A DNA stretch of 64,000 nt from Petrolisthes cinctipes (GCA_033782935.1 JAWQEG010000717.1:1364001-1428000); one strand, 5' to 3'; counted from the first letter of the stretch, positions 36,172 through 50,634 are shown. A program made the numbers and translations. The notes: generated by a model not told the origin, from the letters alone.

Positions 36172-39131
36172 GATATTTTGGGGTCCCAGAAGCGAACTGT
36201 ACATGCCTACTCCGTGTTAGAGTATTTTCAAAATACAGGCCCAAAACATACTGAAAATCGATCTTTTAGGTGCCCTAAAGTCGATATATGCATGCATCTT
36301 CTGTACCCGTTTATATCTCAAATTCAGGCTCAAAACACCCGAAAATTCGATATTTTAGGGTCCCAGAAGAGATCGGTACATGCCTACTCAGATGCAGGCC
36401 CAAAACATGCTGAAAATCGATATTTTAGGTGCCCAAAGTCATTATGTGCATGCATCATCTGTACCCGTTTATATCTCAAATTCAGGCTCAAAACACCCGA
36501 AAACTCGATATTTTGGGGTCCCAGAAGTGATCTGTACATGCCTTCTTAGTGCTAGAATATTTTCAAAATATAGGCCAAAAACATGCTATAAATCGATATT
36601 TTAGGTGCCCAAAGTCGATATCTCAAATTTAGGCCCAAAACACCCGAAAATTCGATATTTTAGTGTCCCAGAAGTGAACTGTACGTGCATACTCCGTGTT
36701 AGAGTATTTTCAAAATACAGGCCCAAAACATACTGAAAATCGAACTTTTAGGTGCCCAAAGGTCGATATGTGCATGCATCTTCTGTACCCGTTTATATCC
36801 CAAATTCATCCTCAAAACTCCCGAAAATTTGATATTTTTGGGTCCCAGAAGCGATCTGTACATGCCTACTCAGTGCTAGAATTTTTTCAAAATATAGGCT
36901 CAAAACATGCTAAAAATCGATATTTTAAGTGTCCAAAGTCGATATGTGCATGCATCATCTGTACCCGTTTATATCTAAAATTCAGGCTCAAAACACCCGA
37001 AAATTCTATATTTTGGGGTCCCAGAAGTAATCTGTACATGCCTACTTAGTGCTAGAATATTTTCAAAGTATTGGCCCAAAACATGCTAAAAATCGATATT
37101 TTAGGTGCCCAAAGTCGATATCTCAAATTGAGGCCCAAAACACCCGAATATTTGATATTTTGGGGTCCCAGAAGCGAACTGTACATGCCTACTCCGTGTT
37201 AGAGTATTTTTAAAATATATGCCCAAAACAAGCTGAAAATCGATATTTTAGGTGACCAAAGTCAATATGTGTATGCATCTTCTGCACCCGTTTATATACA
37301 AAATTCAACCTCAAAACACCCGAAAATTCGATTTTGGGGGGTCCCAGAAGTGATCTATACTTAGTGCTAGAATATTTTCAAAATATAGGCCGAAAACATG
37401 CTAAAAATCGATATTTTAGGTGCCCAAAGTCGATATCTCAAATTCAGGCCCAAGAAAAACAAAAATTCGATATTTTGGAGTCCCAGAAGCGAACTGTACA
37501 TGCCTACTTCCTGTTAGAGTATTTTCAAAATACAGGCCCAAAACATACTGAAAATCGATCTTTTAGGTGCCCAAAAGTCGATATGTGCATGCATCTTCTG
37601 TACCCGTTTATATCTCAAATTCAGGCTCAAAACACCCGAAAATTCGATATTTTGGGGTCCAAGAAGCGATCTGTGCTTGCCTACTCCGTGTTAGATTATT
37701 TTCAAAATACAGACCCAAAACAAGCTGAAAATTGATATTTTAGTTGACCAAAGTCAATATGTGTATGCATCTTCTGCACCCGTTTATATCCCAAATTCAA
37801 CCTCAAAACACCCGAAAATTCGATATTTTTGGGTCCCAGAAGCGATCTGTACATGCCTACGCAGTGCTAGAATGTTTTCAAAATATAGGCTCAAAGCATG
37901 CTAAAAATCGATATTTTAAGTGTCCAAAGTCGATATGTGCATGCATCATCTGTACCTGTTTATATCTCAAATTCAGGCTCAAAACACCCGAAAATTTGAT
38001 ATTTTGGGGTCCCAGAAGTGATCTGTACATGCCTACTTAGTGCTAGAATATTTTCAAAATATAGGCCCAAAACATGCTAAAAATCGATATTTTAGGTGCC
38101 GAAAGTCGAAATCTCAAATTCAGGCCCAAAACACCCGAAAACTCGATATTTTGGGGTCCTAGAAGTGATCTGTACATGCCTACTCCGTGTTAGAGTATTT
38201 TCAAAATACATGCCCAAAACATACTGAAAATCGATCTTTTAGGTGCCCAAAAGTCGATATATGCATGCATCTTCTGTACCCGTTTATATTTCAAATTCAG
38301 GCTCCAAACATCCGAAAATTCGATATTTTGGTGTCCCAGAAGCGATCTGTACATGCCTACTCAGATGCAGGCCCAAAACATGCTGAAAATCGAACTTTTA
38401 GGTGCCCAAAAGTCGATATGTGCATGCATCTTCTGTACCCGTTTATATTCCAAATTCAACCTTTAAAACACCCGAAAATTTGATATTTTTGGGTCCCAGA
38501 AGCGATCTGTACATGCCTTCTCAGAGCTAGAATTTTTTCAAAATATAGGCTCAAAACATGCTAAAAATCGATATTTTAAGTGTTTTAAAGTCGATATGTG
38601 CATGCATCTTCTGTACCCGTTTATATCCCAAATTCAACCTCATAACACCCGAAAATTCGATATTTTGGGATCCCAGAAGCGATCTGTACATGCCTACTCA
38701 GATGCAGGCCCAAAACATGCTGAAAATCGATATTTTAGGTGCCCAAAGTCAACATGTGTATGCATCTTCTGCACACGTTTATATCACAAATTCTACCTCA
38801 AAACACCCGAAAATTCAATAATTTTTGGTCCCAGAAGCGATCTGTACATGTCTAGTCAGTGCTAGAATGTTTTCAAAATATAGGCTCAAAACATGCTAAA
38901 AATCGATATTTTAAGTGTCCAAAGACGATATGTGCATGCATCTTCTGTACCCGTTTATATCTCAAATTCAGGCTCAAAACACCCGAAAAATCGATAGTTT
39001 TGGGTCCCAGAAGCGATCTGTACTCAGTGCTAGAATATTTTCAAAATATAGGCCCAAAACATGCTAAAAATCGATATTTTAGGTGCCCAAAGTCGATATC
39101 TCAAATTCAGGCCCAAAACACCCAAAAATTC
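36172..39131. repeat. First copy of a 2960-bp tandem duplication
   Basis: Matches 39132-42091 at a constant offset of 2960 bp. I noticed four substitutions: 36589 T/A, 37576 A/G, 37770 T/A and 38395 C/T (first/second copy). No length change was seen. Distinctive variants in both copies are GAGATCGGTACATGCC, GTGTTTTAAAGTCG, AACCTTTAAAACACC and CATAACACCCG. The left edge is sharp: 36171 is T where 39131 is C, and the upstream sequences differ. Confidence 0.93.
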
Positions 39132-42100
39132 GATATTTTGGGGTCCCAGAAGCGAACTGTACATGCCTACTCCGTGTTAGAGTATTTTCAAAATACAGGC
39201 CCAAAACATACTGAAAATCGATCTTTTAGGTGCCCTAAAGTCGATATATGCATGCATCTTCTGTACCCGTTTATATCTCAAATTCAGGCTCAAAACACCC
39301 GAAAATTCGATATTTTAGGGTCCCAGAAGAGATCGGTACATGCCTACTCAGATGCAGGCCCAAAACATGCTGAAAATCGATATTTTAGGTGCCCAAAGTC
39401 ATTATGTGCATGCATCATCTGTACCCGTTTATATCTCAAATTCAGGCTCAAAACACCCGAAAACTCGATATTTTGGGGTCCCAGAAGTGATCTGTACATG
39501 CCTTCTTAGTGCTAGAATATTTTCAAAATATAGGCCAAAAACATGCTAAAAATCGATATTTTAGGTGCCCAAAGTCGATATCTCAAATTTAGGCCCAAAA
39601 CACCCGAAAATTCGATATTTTAGTGTCCCAGAAGTGAACTGTACGTGCATACTCCGTGTTAGAGTATTTTCAAAATACAGGCCCAAAACATACTGAAAAT
39701 CGAACTTTTAGGTGCCCAAAGGTCGATATGTGCATGCATCTTCTGTACCCGTTTATATCCCAAATTCATCCTCAAAACTCCCGAAAATTTGATATTTTTG
39801 GGTCCCAGAAGCGATCTGTACATGCCTACTCAGTGCTAGAATTTTTTCAAAATATAGGCTCAAAACATGCTAAAAATCGATATTTTAAGTGTCCAAAGTC
39901 GATATGTGCATGCATCATCTGTACCCGTTTATATCTAAAATTCAGGCTCAAAACACCCGAAAATTCTATATTTTGGGGTCCCAGAAGTAATCTGTACATG
40001 CCTACTTAGTGCTAGAATATTTTCAAAGTATTGGCCCAAAACATGCTAAAAATCGATATTTTAGGTGCCCAAAGTCGATATCTCAAATTGAGGCCCAAAA
40101 CACCCGAATATTTGATATTTTGGGGTCCCAGAAGCGAACTGTACATGCCTACTCCGTGTTAGAGTATTTTTAAAATATATGCCCAAAACAAGCTGAAAAT
40201 CGATATTTTAGGTGACCAAAGTCAATATGTGTATGCATCTTCTGCACCCGTTTATATACAAAATTCAACCTCAAAACACCCGAAAATTCGATTTTGGGGG
40301 GTCCCAGAAGTGATCTATACTTAGTGCTAGAATATTTTCAAAATATAGGCCGAAAACATGCTAAAAATCGATATTTTAGGTGCCCAAAGTCGATATCTCA
40401 AATTCAGGCCCAAGAAAAACAAAAATTCGATATTTTGGAGTCCCAGAAGCGAACTGTACATGCCTACTTCCTGTTAGAGTATTTTCAAAATACAGGCCCA
40501 AAACATACTGAAAATCGATCTTTTAGGTGCCCAAAGGTCGATATGTGCATGCATCTTCTGTACCCGTTTATATCTCAAATTCAGGCTCAAAACACCCGAA
40601 AATTCGATATTTTGGGGTCCAAGAAGCGATCTGTGCTTGCCTACTCCGTGTTAGATTATTTTCAAAATACAGACCCAAAACAAGCTGAAAATTGATATTT
40701 TAGTTGACCAAAGTCAATATGTGTATGCAACTTCTGCACCCGTTTATATCCCAAATTCAACCTCAAAACACCCGAAAATTCGATATTTTTGGGTCCCAGA
40801 AGCGATCTGTACATGCCTACGCAGTGCTAGAATGTTTTCAAAATATAGGCTCAAAGCATGCTAAAAATCGATATTTTAAGTGTCCAAAGTCGATATGTGC
40901 ATGCATCATCTGTACCTGTTTATATCTCAAATTCAGGCTCAAAACACCCGAAAATTTGATATTTTGGGGTCCCAGAAGTGATCTGTACATGCCTACTTAG
41001 TGCTAGAATATTTTCAAAATATAGGCCCAAAACATGCTAAAAATCGATATTTTAGGTGCCGAAAGTCGAAATCTCAAATTCAGGCCCAAAACACCCGAAA
41101 ACTCGATATTTTGGGGTCCTAGAAGTGATCTGTACATGCCTACTCCGTGTTAGAGTATTTTCAAAATACATGCCCAAAACATACTGAAAATCGATCTTTT
41201 AGGTGCCCAAAAGTCGATATATGCATGCATCTTCTGTACCCGTTTATATTTCAAATTCAGGCTCCAAACATCCGAAAATTCGATATTTTGGTGTCCCAGA
41301 AGCGATCTGTACATGCCTACTCAGATGCAGGCCCAAAACATGCTGAAAATCGAATTTTTAGGTGCCCAAAAGTCGATATGTGCATGCATCTTCTGTACCC
41401 GTTTATATTCCAAATTCAACCTTTAAAACACCCGAAAATTTGATATTTTTGGGTCCCAGAAGCGATCTGTACATGCCTTCTCAGAGCTAGAATTTTTTCA
41501 AAATATAGGCTCAAAACATGCTAAAAATCGATATTTTAAGTGTTTTAAAGTCGATATGTGCATGCATCTTCTGTACCCGTTTATATCCCAAATTCAACCT
41601 CATAACACCCGAAAATTCGATATTTTGGGATCCCAGAAGCGATCTGTACATGCCTACTCAGATGCAGGCCCAAAACATGCTGAAAATCGATATTTTAGGT
41701 GCCCAAAGTCAACATGTGTATGCATCTTCTGCACACGTTTATATCACAAATTCTACCTCAAAACACCCGAAAATTCAATAATTTTTGGTCCCAGAAGCGA
41801 TCTGTACATGTCTAGTCAGTGCTAGAATGTTTTCAAAATATAGGCTCAAAACATGCTAAAAATCGATATTTTAAGTGTCCAAAGACGATATGTGCATGCA
41901 TCTTCTGTACCCGTTTATATCTCAAATTCAGGCTCAAAACACCCGAAAAATCGATAGTTTTGGGTCCCAGAAGCGATCTGTACTCAGTGCTAGAATATTT
42001 TCAAAATATAGGCCCAAAACATGCTAAAAATCGATATTTTAGGTGCCCAAAGTCGATATCTCAAATTCAGGCCCAAAACACCCAAAAATTCGATATTTTG
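39132..42100. repeat. Second copy of the 2960-bp tandem duplication
   Basis: This copy is near-identical to 36172-39131. Homology continues a few bases beyond one unit, to 42100, and then changes: 39141 G against 42101 A, and AGCGAACTG against AGCGATCTG. Adjacent head-to-tail placement and very few differences make this, with 1-10168, the youngest-looking duplication in the window. Confidence 0.93.
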
Positions 42101-45100
42101 AGGTCCCAGAAGCGATCTGTACATGCCTACTTCGTGTTAGAGTATTTTCAATATACAGGCCCAAAACATACTGAAAATCGATCTTTTAGGTGCCCAAAAG
42201 TCAATATGTGCATGTATCTTCTGGACCCGTTTATATCTCAAATTCAGGCTCAAAACACCGAAAAATTCGATATTTTGGGGTCCCAGAAGCGATCTGTACT
42301 TGACTACTCCGTGTTAGAGAATTTTCAAAATACAGACCCAAAACAAGCTGAAAATCGATATTTTAGTTGACCAAAGTCAATATGTGTATGCATCTTCTGC
42401 ACCCGTTTATATCCCAAATTCAACCTCAAAACACACGAAAATTCGATATTTTTGGGTCCCAGAAGCGATCTGTACATGCCTACTCAGTGCTAGAATGTTT
42501 TCAAAATATAGGCTCAAAGCATGCTAAAAATCGATATTTTAGGTGTCCAAAGTCGATATGTGCATGCATCATCTGTACCCGTTTATATCTCAAATTCAGG
42601 CTCAAAACACCCGAAAATTCGATATTTTGGGGTCCCAGAAGTGATCTGTACATGCCTACTTAGTGCTAGAATATTTTCAAAATATAGGCCCAAAACATGC
42701 TAAAAATCGATATTTTAGGTGCCCAAAGTCGATATCTCAAATTCAGGCTCAAAACACCCGAAAATTCGATATTTTGGGGTCCAAGAAGCGATCTGTACTT
42801 GCCTACTCCGTGTTAGAGTATTTTCAAAATACAGACCCAAAACAAGCTGAAAATCGATATTTTAGGTGACCAAAGTCATAATGTGTATGCATCTTCTGCA
42901 CCCGTTTATATCCCAAATTCAACCTCAAAACACCCGAAAATTCGATATTTTTGGGTCCCAGAAGCGATCTGTACATGCCTACGCAGTGCTAGAATGTTTT
43001 CAAAATACAGGCCCAAAACATACTGAAAATCGATCTTTTAGGTGCCCAAAAGTCTATATGTGCATACATCTTCTGTACCCGTTTATATCCCAAATTCAAC
43101 CTAAAGACACCCGAAAATTCGATATTTAGGGGTCCAAGAAGCGATCTGTACTTGACTACTCCGTGTTAGAGTATATTCAAAATTCAGGCCCAAAACAAGC
43201 TGAAAATCGATATTTTAGGTGACCAAAATCAATATGTGTATGCATCTTCTGCACCCGTTTATATCCCAAATTCAACCTCAAAACACCCTAAAATTCGATA
43301 TTTTTGGGTCCTAGAAGCGATCTGTACATGCCTACTCAGTGTTAGAATGTTTTCAAAATATAAGCTCAAAACATGCTAAAAATCGATATTTTAAGTGCCC
43401 AAAGTCGATATGTGCATGCATCATCTGTACCCGTTTATATCTCAAATTCAGGCCCAAAACACCAGAAAATTCGATATTTTGGGGTCCCAGAAGTGATCTG
43501 TACATGCCTACTTAGTGCTAGAATATTTTCAAAATATAGGCCCAAAACATGCTAAAAATCGATATTTTAAGTGTCCAAAGTCGATATGTGCATGCATCAT
43601 CTGTACCCGTTTATATCTCAAATTCAGGCTCAAAACACCCGAAAATTCGATATTTTGGGGTCCCAGAAGTGATCTGTACATGCCTACTTAGTGCTAGAAT
43701 ATTTTCAAAATATAGGCCCAAAACATGCTAAAAATCGATATTTTAGGTGCCCAAAGTCGATATCTCAAATTCAAGCTCAAAACACCCGAAAATTCGATAT
43801 TTTGGGGTCCAAGAAGCGATCTGTACTTGCCTACTCCGTGTTAGAGTATTTTCAAAATACAGGCCCAAAACAAGCTGAAAATCGATATTTTAGGTGACCA
43901 AAGTCAATATGTGTATGCATCTTCTGAACCCGTTTATATCCCAAATTCAACCTCAAAACACCCGAAAATTCGATATTTTTGGGTCCCAGAAGCGATCGGT
44001 AAATGCCTACTCAGTGCTAGAATGTTTTCAAAATATAGGCTCAAAACATGCTAAAAATCGATATTTTAAGTGTCCAAAGTCGATATGTGCATGCATCATC
44101 TGTACCCGTTTATATCTCAAATTCAGGCTCAAAACACCAGAAAATTCGATATTTTTGGGTCCCAGAAGTGATCTGTACATGCCTACTTAGTGCTAGAATA
44201 TTCTCAAAATACAGGCCCATAACATGCTAATAAATCGATATTTTAGGTGCCCAAAGTCGATATCTCAAATTTAGGCCCAAAACACCCGAAAATTCGATAT
44301 TTTGGGGTCCCAGAAGCGATCTGTACATGTCTACTCAGTACTAGAATATTTTCAAAATATAGGCTCAAAACATGCTAAAAATCGATATTTTAGGTGCCCA
44401 AAGTCGATATCACAAATTCAGGCCCAAAACACCCAAAAATTCGATATTTTGGGGTCCCAGAAGCGATCTGTACATGCCTACTCCGTGTTAGAGTATTTTC
44501 AATATACAGGCCCAAAACATACTGAAAATAGATCTTTTAGGTGCCGAAAAGTCGATATTTGGATGTATCTTCTGTACCCGTTTATATCTCAAATTCAGGC
44601 TCAAAACACCCGAAAATTCGATATTTTGGGGTCCCAGAAGCGATCTGTACATGACTACTCCTAGTTAGAGTATTTTCAAAATACAGGCAAAAAACAAGCT
44701 GAAAATCGATATTTTAGGTGACCAAAGTGAATATGTGTATGAATCTTCTGCACCCGTTTATATCCCAAATTCAACCTCAAAACACCCGAAAATTTGATAA
44801 TTTTGGGTCCCAGAAGCGATCTGTACATGCCTACTCAGTGGTAGAATGTTTTCAAAATATAGGCTCAAAACATGCTAAATTCGATATATTTAAGTGTCCA
44901 AAGTCGATATGTGCATGCATCTTCTGTACCCGTTTATATTTCAAATTCAGGCTCAAAACACCCGAAAACTCGATATTTTGGGGTCCCAGAAGCGATCTGT
45001 ACATGCCTACTCAGTGCAAGAATATTTTCAAAATATAGGCCCAAAACATGCTAAAAATCGATATTTTAGGTGCCCAAAGTCGATATCTCAAATTCAGGCT

Positions 45101-45375
45101 CAAATCACCCGAAAATTCGATATTTTGGGGTCCAAGAAGCGATCTGTACTTGCCTACTCCGTGTTAGAGTATTTTCAAAATACAGACCCAAAACAAGCTG
45201 AAAATCGATATTTTAGGTGACCAAAGTCGTAATGGGTATGCATCTTCTGCACCCGTTTATATCCCAAATTCAACCTCAAAAAAACCGAAAATTCGATATT
45301 TTTGGGTCCCAGAAGCGATCTGTACATGCCTACTCCTAGTTAGAGTATTTTCAAAATACAGGCCCAAAACATGCT
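42101..45375. repeat. Mosaic satellite block colinear with 19.5-22.5 kb
   Basis: 42101-42740 follows 19540-20179 (offset 22561). 43.3-43.6 kb resembles 20.57-20.85 kb (offset 22737). 45226-45375 follows 22338-22487 (offset 22888). Between these are additional a-b-c-d monomers. Near 42997-43007 a class a start (AGAATGTTTTC) continues as class c (ATACAGGCCC, then ATACTGAAAATCGATC), another hybrid monomer. Confidence 0.76.
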
Positions 45376-47449
45376 GAAAAACGATATTTTAGGTGCCCAA
45401 AGTCAACATGCGTATGCATCTTCTGCACTCGTTTATATCTCAAATTCAACCTCAAAACGCCCGAAAATTCGAAAATTTTGGGTCCCAGAAGCAATCTGTA
45501 CATGTCTAGTCAGTGCTAGAATGTTTTCCAAATATAGGCTCAAACCATGCTAAAAATCGATATTTTAAGTGTCCAAAGTCGATATGGGCATGCATCTTCT
45601 GTACCCGTTTATATCTCAAATTCAGGCTCAAAACACCCGAAAATTCGGTATTTTGGGGTCCCAGAAGCGATCTGTGAGTGCCTACTCCTAGTTAGAGTAT
45701 TTTCAAAATACAGGCCCAAAACATGCTCAAAATCGATATTTTAGGTGCCCAAAGTCAATATGTGCATGCATCTTCTGTACCCGTTTATATCTCAAATTCA
45801 GGCTCAAAACACCCGAAAATTCGGTATTTTTGGGTCCTAGAAGCTATCTGTACATCCCTACTCCTAGTTAGAATGTTTTCATGAAACAGACCCAAAACAT
45901 GCTGAAAATCGATATTTTAGGTGCCCAAATGACGATATGTGCATGCATCTTCTGTACCCGTTTATATCTCAAATTCAGGCTCAAAATACCCGAAAATTCG
46001 ATATTTTGGGGTCCCAGAAGCGATCTGTACATGCCTACTCAGTGCTAAAATATTTTCAAAATATAGGCCCAAAACATGCTAAAATCGATATTTTAGGTGC
46101 CCAAAGTCGATATCTCAAATTCAGGCCCAAAACACCCAAAAATTCGATATTTTGAGGTCCCAGAAGCGATCTGTACATGCCTACTCCGTGTTAGAGTGTT
46201 TTCAATATACAGGCCCAAAACATACTGAAAATCGATCTCTTAGGTGCCCAAAAGTCGATATGTGTATGCATCTTCTGCACCCGTTTATATCCCAAATTCA
46301 ACCTCAAAACACCCGAAAATTCGATATTTTTGGGTACCAGAAGCGACCTGTACATGCCTACTAAGTGCTAGATTGTTTTCAAAATATAGGCTCAAAACAT
46401 GCTAACAATCGATATTTTAAGTGTCCAGAGTCGATATGTGTATGCATCATCTGTACCCGTTTATATCTCAAATTCAGGCTCAAAACACCCGAAAATTCTA
46501 TATTTTGGGGTCCCAGAAGTGATCTGTACATGCCTACTTAGTGCTAGAATATTTTCAAAGTATTGGCCCAAAACATGCTAAAAATCGATATTTTACGTGC
46601 CCAAAGTCGATATCTCAAATTCAGGCCCAAATCCCCGAAAATTCGATAATTTGGGGTCCCAGAAGCGAACTGTACATGCCTACTCCGTGTTAGAGTATTT
46701 TCAAAATACAGGCCCAAAACATACTGAAAATCGATCTTTTAGGTGCCCAAAAGTCGATATATGCATGCATCTTCTGTACCAGTTTATATCTCAAATTCAG
46801 GCTCAAAACACCCGAAAATTCGATATTTTGGAGTCCTAGAAGCGATCTGTACATGCCTACTTAGATGCAGGCCCAAAACATGCTGAAAATCGATATTTTA
46901 GGTGCCCAAAGTCGATATCTCAAATTTAGCCCCAAAACACCCGAAAATTCGATATTTTGGGGTCCCAGAAGCGAACTGTACATGCCTACTCCGTGTTAGA
47001 GATTTTCAAAATACAGGCCCAAAACATACTGAAAATCGATATTTTAGGTGCCCAAAGTCAACATGCGTATGCATCTTCTGTACCCGTTTATATCTTAAAT
47101 TCATCCTCAAAACACTCTAAAATTCAAAATTTTTGGGTCCCAGAAGCGATCTGTACATGTCTACTCAGTGCTAGAAATTTTTCAAAATATGGGCTCAAAA
47201 CATGCTTAAAATCGATATTTTAAGTGTCCAAAGTCGATATGTGCATGCATCATCTGTACCCGTTTATATCTCAAATTCAGGCTCAAAACACCCGAAAATT
47301 CGATATTTTGGGGTCCCAGAAGTGATCTGTACATGCCTACTTAGTGCTAGAATATTTTCAAATTATTGGCCGAAAACATGCTATAAATCGATATTTTAGG
47401 TGCCCAAAGTTGATATCTCAAATTCAGGCCCAAAACACCCGAAAATTCG
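45376..47449. repeat. Mosaic satellite block, left part shared with 22.96-23.64 kb
   Basis: 45395-46046 matches 22989-23640 at offset 22406, with scattered substitutions such as GGCATGC against GGCATTC. 46.42-46.85 kb resembles 48.06-48.49 kb at offset about 1637. The rest is class a, b, c, d and e monomers, including one with AGGCCCAAATCCCCG near 46622-46636. Confidence 0.72.
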
Positions 47450-48030
47450 ATATTTTGGGGTCCCAAAAGCGATCTGTACATGCCTACTCTGTGTTAGAGT
47501 ATTTTCAATATACAGGCCCAAAAAAAACTGAAAATCGATCTTTTAGGTGCCCAAAAGCCGATATGTGGATGTATCTTCTGTACCCGTTTATAACTCAAAT
47601 TCATGCTCAAAACACCCGAAAATTCGATATTTTTGGGTCCCAGAAGCGATCTGTACATGCCTACTCAGATGCAGGCCCAAAACATACTGAAAATCGATAT
47701 TTTAGGTGCCCAAAGTCAACATGTGTATGCATCTTCTGCACTCGTTTATATCTCAAATTCAACCTCAAAACATCCGAAAATTCGAAAATTTTGGGTCCCA
47801 GAAGCGATCTGTACATGTCTAGTCAGTGCTAGAATGTTTTCTAAATATAGGCTCAAAACATGCAAAAAATCGATATTTTAAGTGTCCAAAGTCGATATGG
47901 GCATTCATCTTCTGTACCCGTTTATATCTCAAATTCAGGCTCAAAACACCCGAAAATTCGGTGTTTTTGGGTCCTAGAAGCGATCTGTACATCCCTACTC
48001 CTAGTTAGAATGTTTTCATGATACAGAACC
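47450..48030. repeat. ~0.58-kb block duplicated at 50054-50634
   Basis: Offset is 2604 bp. Shared private variants are GGCCCAAAAAAAACTG, GTTTATAACTCAAATTC, AAAACATCCG and AGAATGTTTTCTAAATA. Small differences include GGTGTTTTTGGG here against GGTATTTTTGGG in the second copy. Confidence 0.85.
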
Positions 48031-50053
48031 AAAACATGCTGAAAATCGATATTTTAGGTGCCCAAAGTCGATATGTGCATGCATCATCTGTACCCGTTTA
48101 TATCTCAAATTCAGGCTCAAAACACCCGAAAATTCTATATTTTGGGGTCCCAGAAGTGATCTGTACATGCCTACTTAGTGCTAGAATATTTTCAAAGTAT
48201 TGGCCCAAAACATGCTAAAAATCGATATTTTAGGTGCCCAAAGTCGATATCTCAAATTCAGGCCCAAAACCCCGAAAATTCGATATTTTGGGGTCCCAGA
48301 AGCGAACTGTACATGCCTACTCCGTGTTAGAGTATTTTCAAAATACAGGCACAAAACATACTGAAAATCGATATTTTAGGTGCCCAAAAGTCGATATATG
48401 CATGCATCTTCTGTACCCGTTTATATCTCAAATTCTGGCTCCAAACACCTGAAAATTCGATATTTTGGGGTCCCAGAAGCGATCTGTACATGCCTACTCA
48501 GATGCAGGCCCAAAACATGCTGAAAATCGATATTTTAGGTGCCCAAAGTCGATATCTCAAATTTAGGCCCAAAACACACGAAAATTCGATATTTTTGGGT
48601 CCTAGAAGGGATCTGTACATGTCTACTCAGTGCTAGAATTTTTTCAAAATATAGGCTCAAAACATGCTAAAAATCGATATTTTAAGTGTCCAAAGTCGAT
48701 ATGTGCATGCATCATCTGTACCCGTTTATATCTCAAATTTCGGCTCAAAATACCCGAAAATTCTATATTTTGGGGTCCCAGAAGTGATCTGTACATGCCT
48801 ACATAGTGCAAGAATATTTTTAAAGTATTGGCCCAAAACATGCTAAGAATCGATATTTTAGGTGCCCAAATGTCGATATCTCAAATTCAGGCCCAAAACA
48901 CCCGAAAACTCGATATTTTGGTGCTCAGAAGTGATCTGTACATGCCTACTTAGTGCTAGAATATTTTCAAAGTATTAGCCCAAAACATGCTAAAAATCGA
49001 TATTTTATGTGCCCAAAGTCGATATCTCAAATTCAGGCTCCAAACACCCGAAAATTCGATATTTTGGGGTCCCAGAAGCGATCTGTAAATGCTTACTCAG
49101 ATGCAGGCCCAAAACATGCTGAAAATCGATATTTTAGGTGCCCAAAGTCAACTTGTGTATGCATCTTCTGCACACGTTTATATCACAAATTCTACCTCAA
49201 AACACCCGAAAATTCAATAATTTTGGGTCCTAGAAGCGATCTGTACATGCCTACTCAGTGTTAGAATGTTTTCAAAATATAAGCTCAAAACATGCTAAAA
49301 ATCGATATTTTAAGTGTCCAAAGTCGATATGTGCATGCATCATCTGTACCCGTTTATATCTCAAAATCAGGCCCAAAACACCAGAAAATTCGATATTTTG
49401 GGGTCCCAGAAGTGATCTGTACATGCCTACTTAGTGCTAGAATATTTTCAAAATATAGGCCCAAAACATGCTAAAAATCGATATTTTAAGTGTCCAAAGT
49501 CGATATGTGCATGCATCATCTGTACCCGTTTATATCTCAAATTCAGGCTCAAAACACCCAAAAATTCGATATTTTGGGGTCCCAGAAGCGAACTGTAGAT
49601 GCCTACTCAGATATCTGCAGGCCCAAAACGTGCTAAAAATCGATATTTTAGGTGCCCAAAGTCAACATGTGTATGCATCTTCTGCACACGTTTATATCAC
49701 AAATTCTACCTCAAAACACCCGAAAATTAGATAATTTTGGGTCCCAGAAGCGATCTGTACATGTCTAGTCAGTGCTAGAATGTTTTCAAAATATAGGCTC
49801 AAAATATGCTAAAAATCGATATTTTAAGTGTCCAAAGTCGATATGTGCATGCATCCTCTGTACCCGTTTATATCTCGAATTCAGGTTCAAAACACCCGAA
49901 AATTCGGTATTTTTGGGTCCTAGAAGCGATCTGTATATCCTTACTCCTATTTAGAATATTTTCAAAATATAGGCCGAAAACATGCTAAAAATCGATATTT
50001 TAGGTGCCCAAAGTCGATATATCAAATTCAGGCCCAAAACACCCAAAAATTCG
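48031..50053. repeat. Mosaic satellite block shared with 54.8-55.74 kb and 20.57-21.3 kb
   Basis: 48.60-49.23 kb matches 54.80-55.43 kb at offset 6198, including CTCAAATTTCGGCTC and AAGTATTAGCCC. 49.75-50.05 kb matches 55.43-55.74 kb at offset 5683. The 515-bp difference is a block at about 49235-49750 that matches 20.58-21.09 kb instead. This looks like an insertion or conversion of satellite from another lineage. Confidence 0.78.
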
Positions 50054-50634
50054 ATATTTTGGGGTCCCAAAAGCGATCTGTACATGCCTACTCTGTGTTA
50101 GAGTATTTTCAATATACAGGCCCAAAAAAAACTGAAAATCGATCTTTTAGGTGCCCAAAAGCCGATATGTGGATGTATCTTCTGTACCCGTTTATAACTC
50201 AAATTCATGCTCAAAACACCCGAAAATTCGATATTTTTGGGTCCCAGAAGCGATCTGTACATGCCTACTCAGATGCAGGCCCAAAACATACTGAAAATCG
50301 ATATTTTAGGTGCCCAAAGTCAACATGTGTATGCATCTTCTGCACTCGTTTATATCTCAAATTCAACCTCAAAACATCCGAAAATTCGAAAATTTTGGGT
50401 CCCAGAAGCGATCTGTACATGTCTAGTCAGTGCTAGAATGTTTTCTAAATATAGGCTCAAAACATGCAAAAAATCGATATTTTAAGTGTCCAAAGTCGAT
50501 ATGGGCATTCATCTTCTGTACCCGTTTATATCTCAAATTCAGGCTCAAAACACCCGAAAATTCGGTATTTTTGGGTCCTAGAAGCGATCTGTACATCCCT
50601 ACTTCTAGTTAGAATGTTTTCAAGATACAGAACC
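50054..50634. repeat. Second copy of the 47450-48030 block
   Basis: See the 47450-48030 entry. The homology ends near 50634, where this copy has TTTTCAAGATACAG and a following CATGCTCAAAATCG while the other has TTTTCATGATACAG and CATGCTGAAAATCG. Confidence 0.84.
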
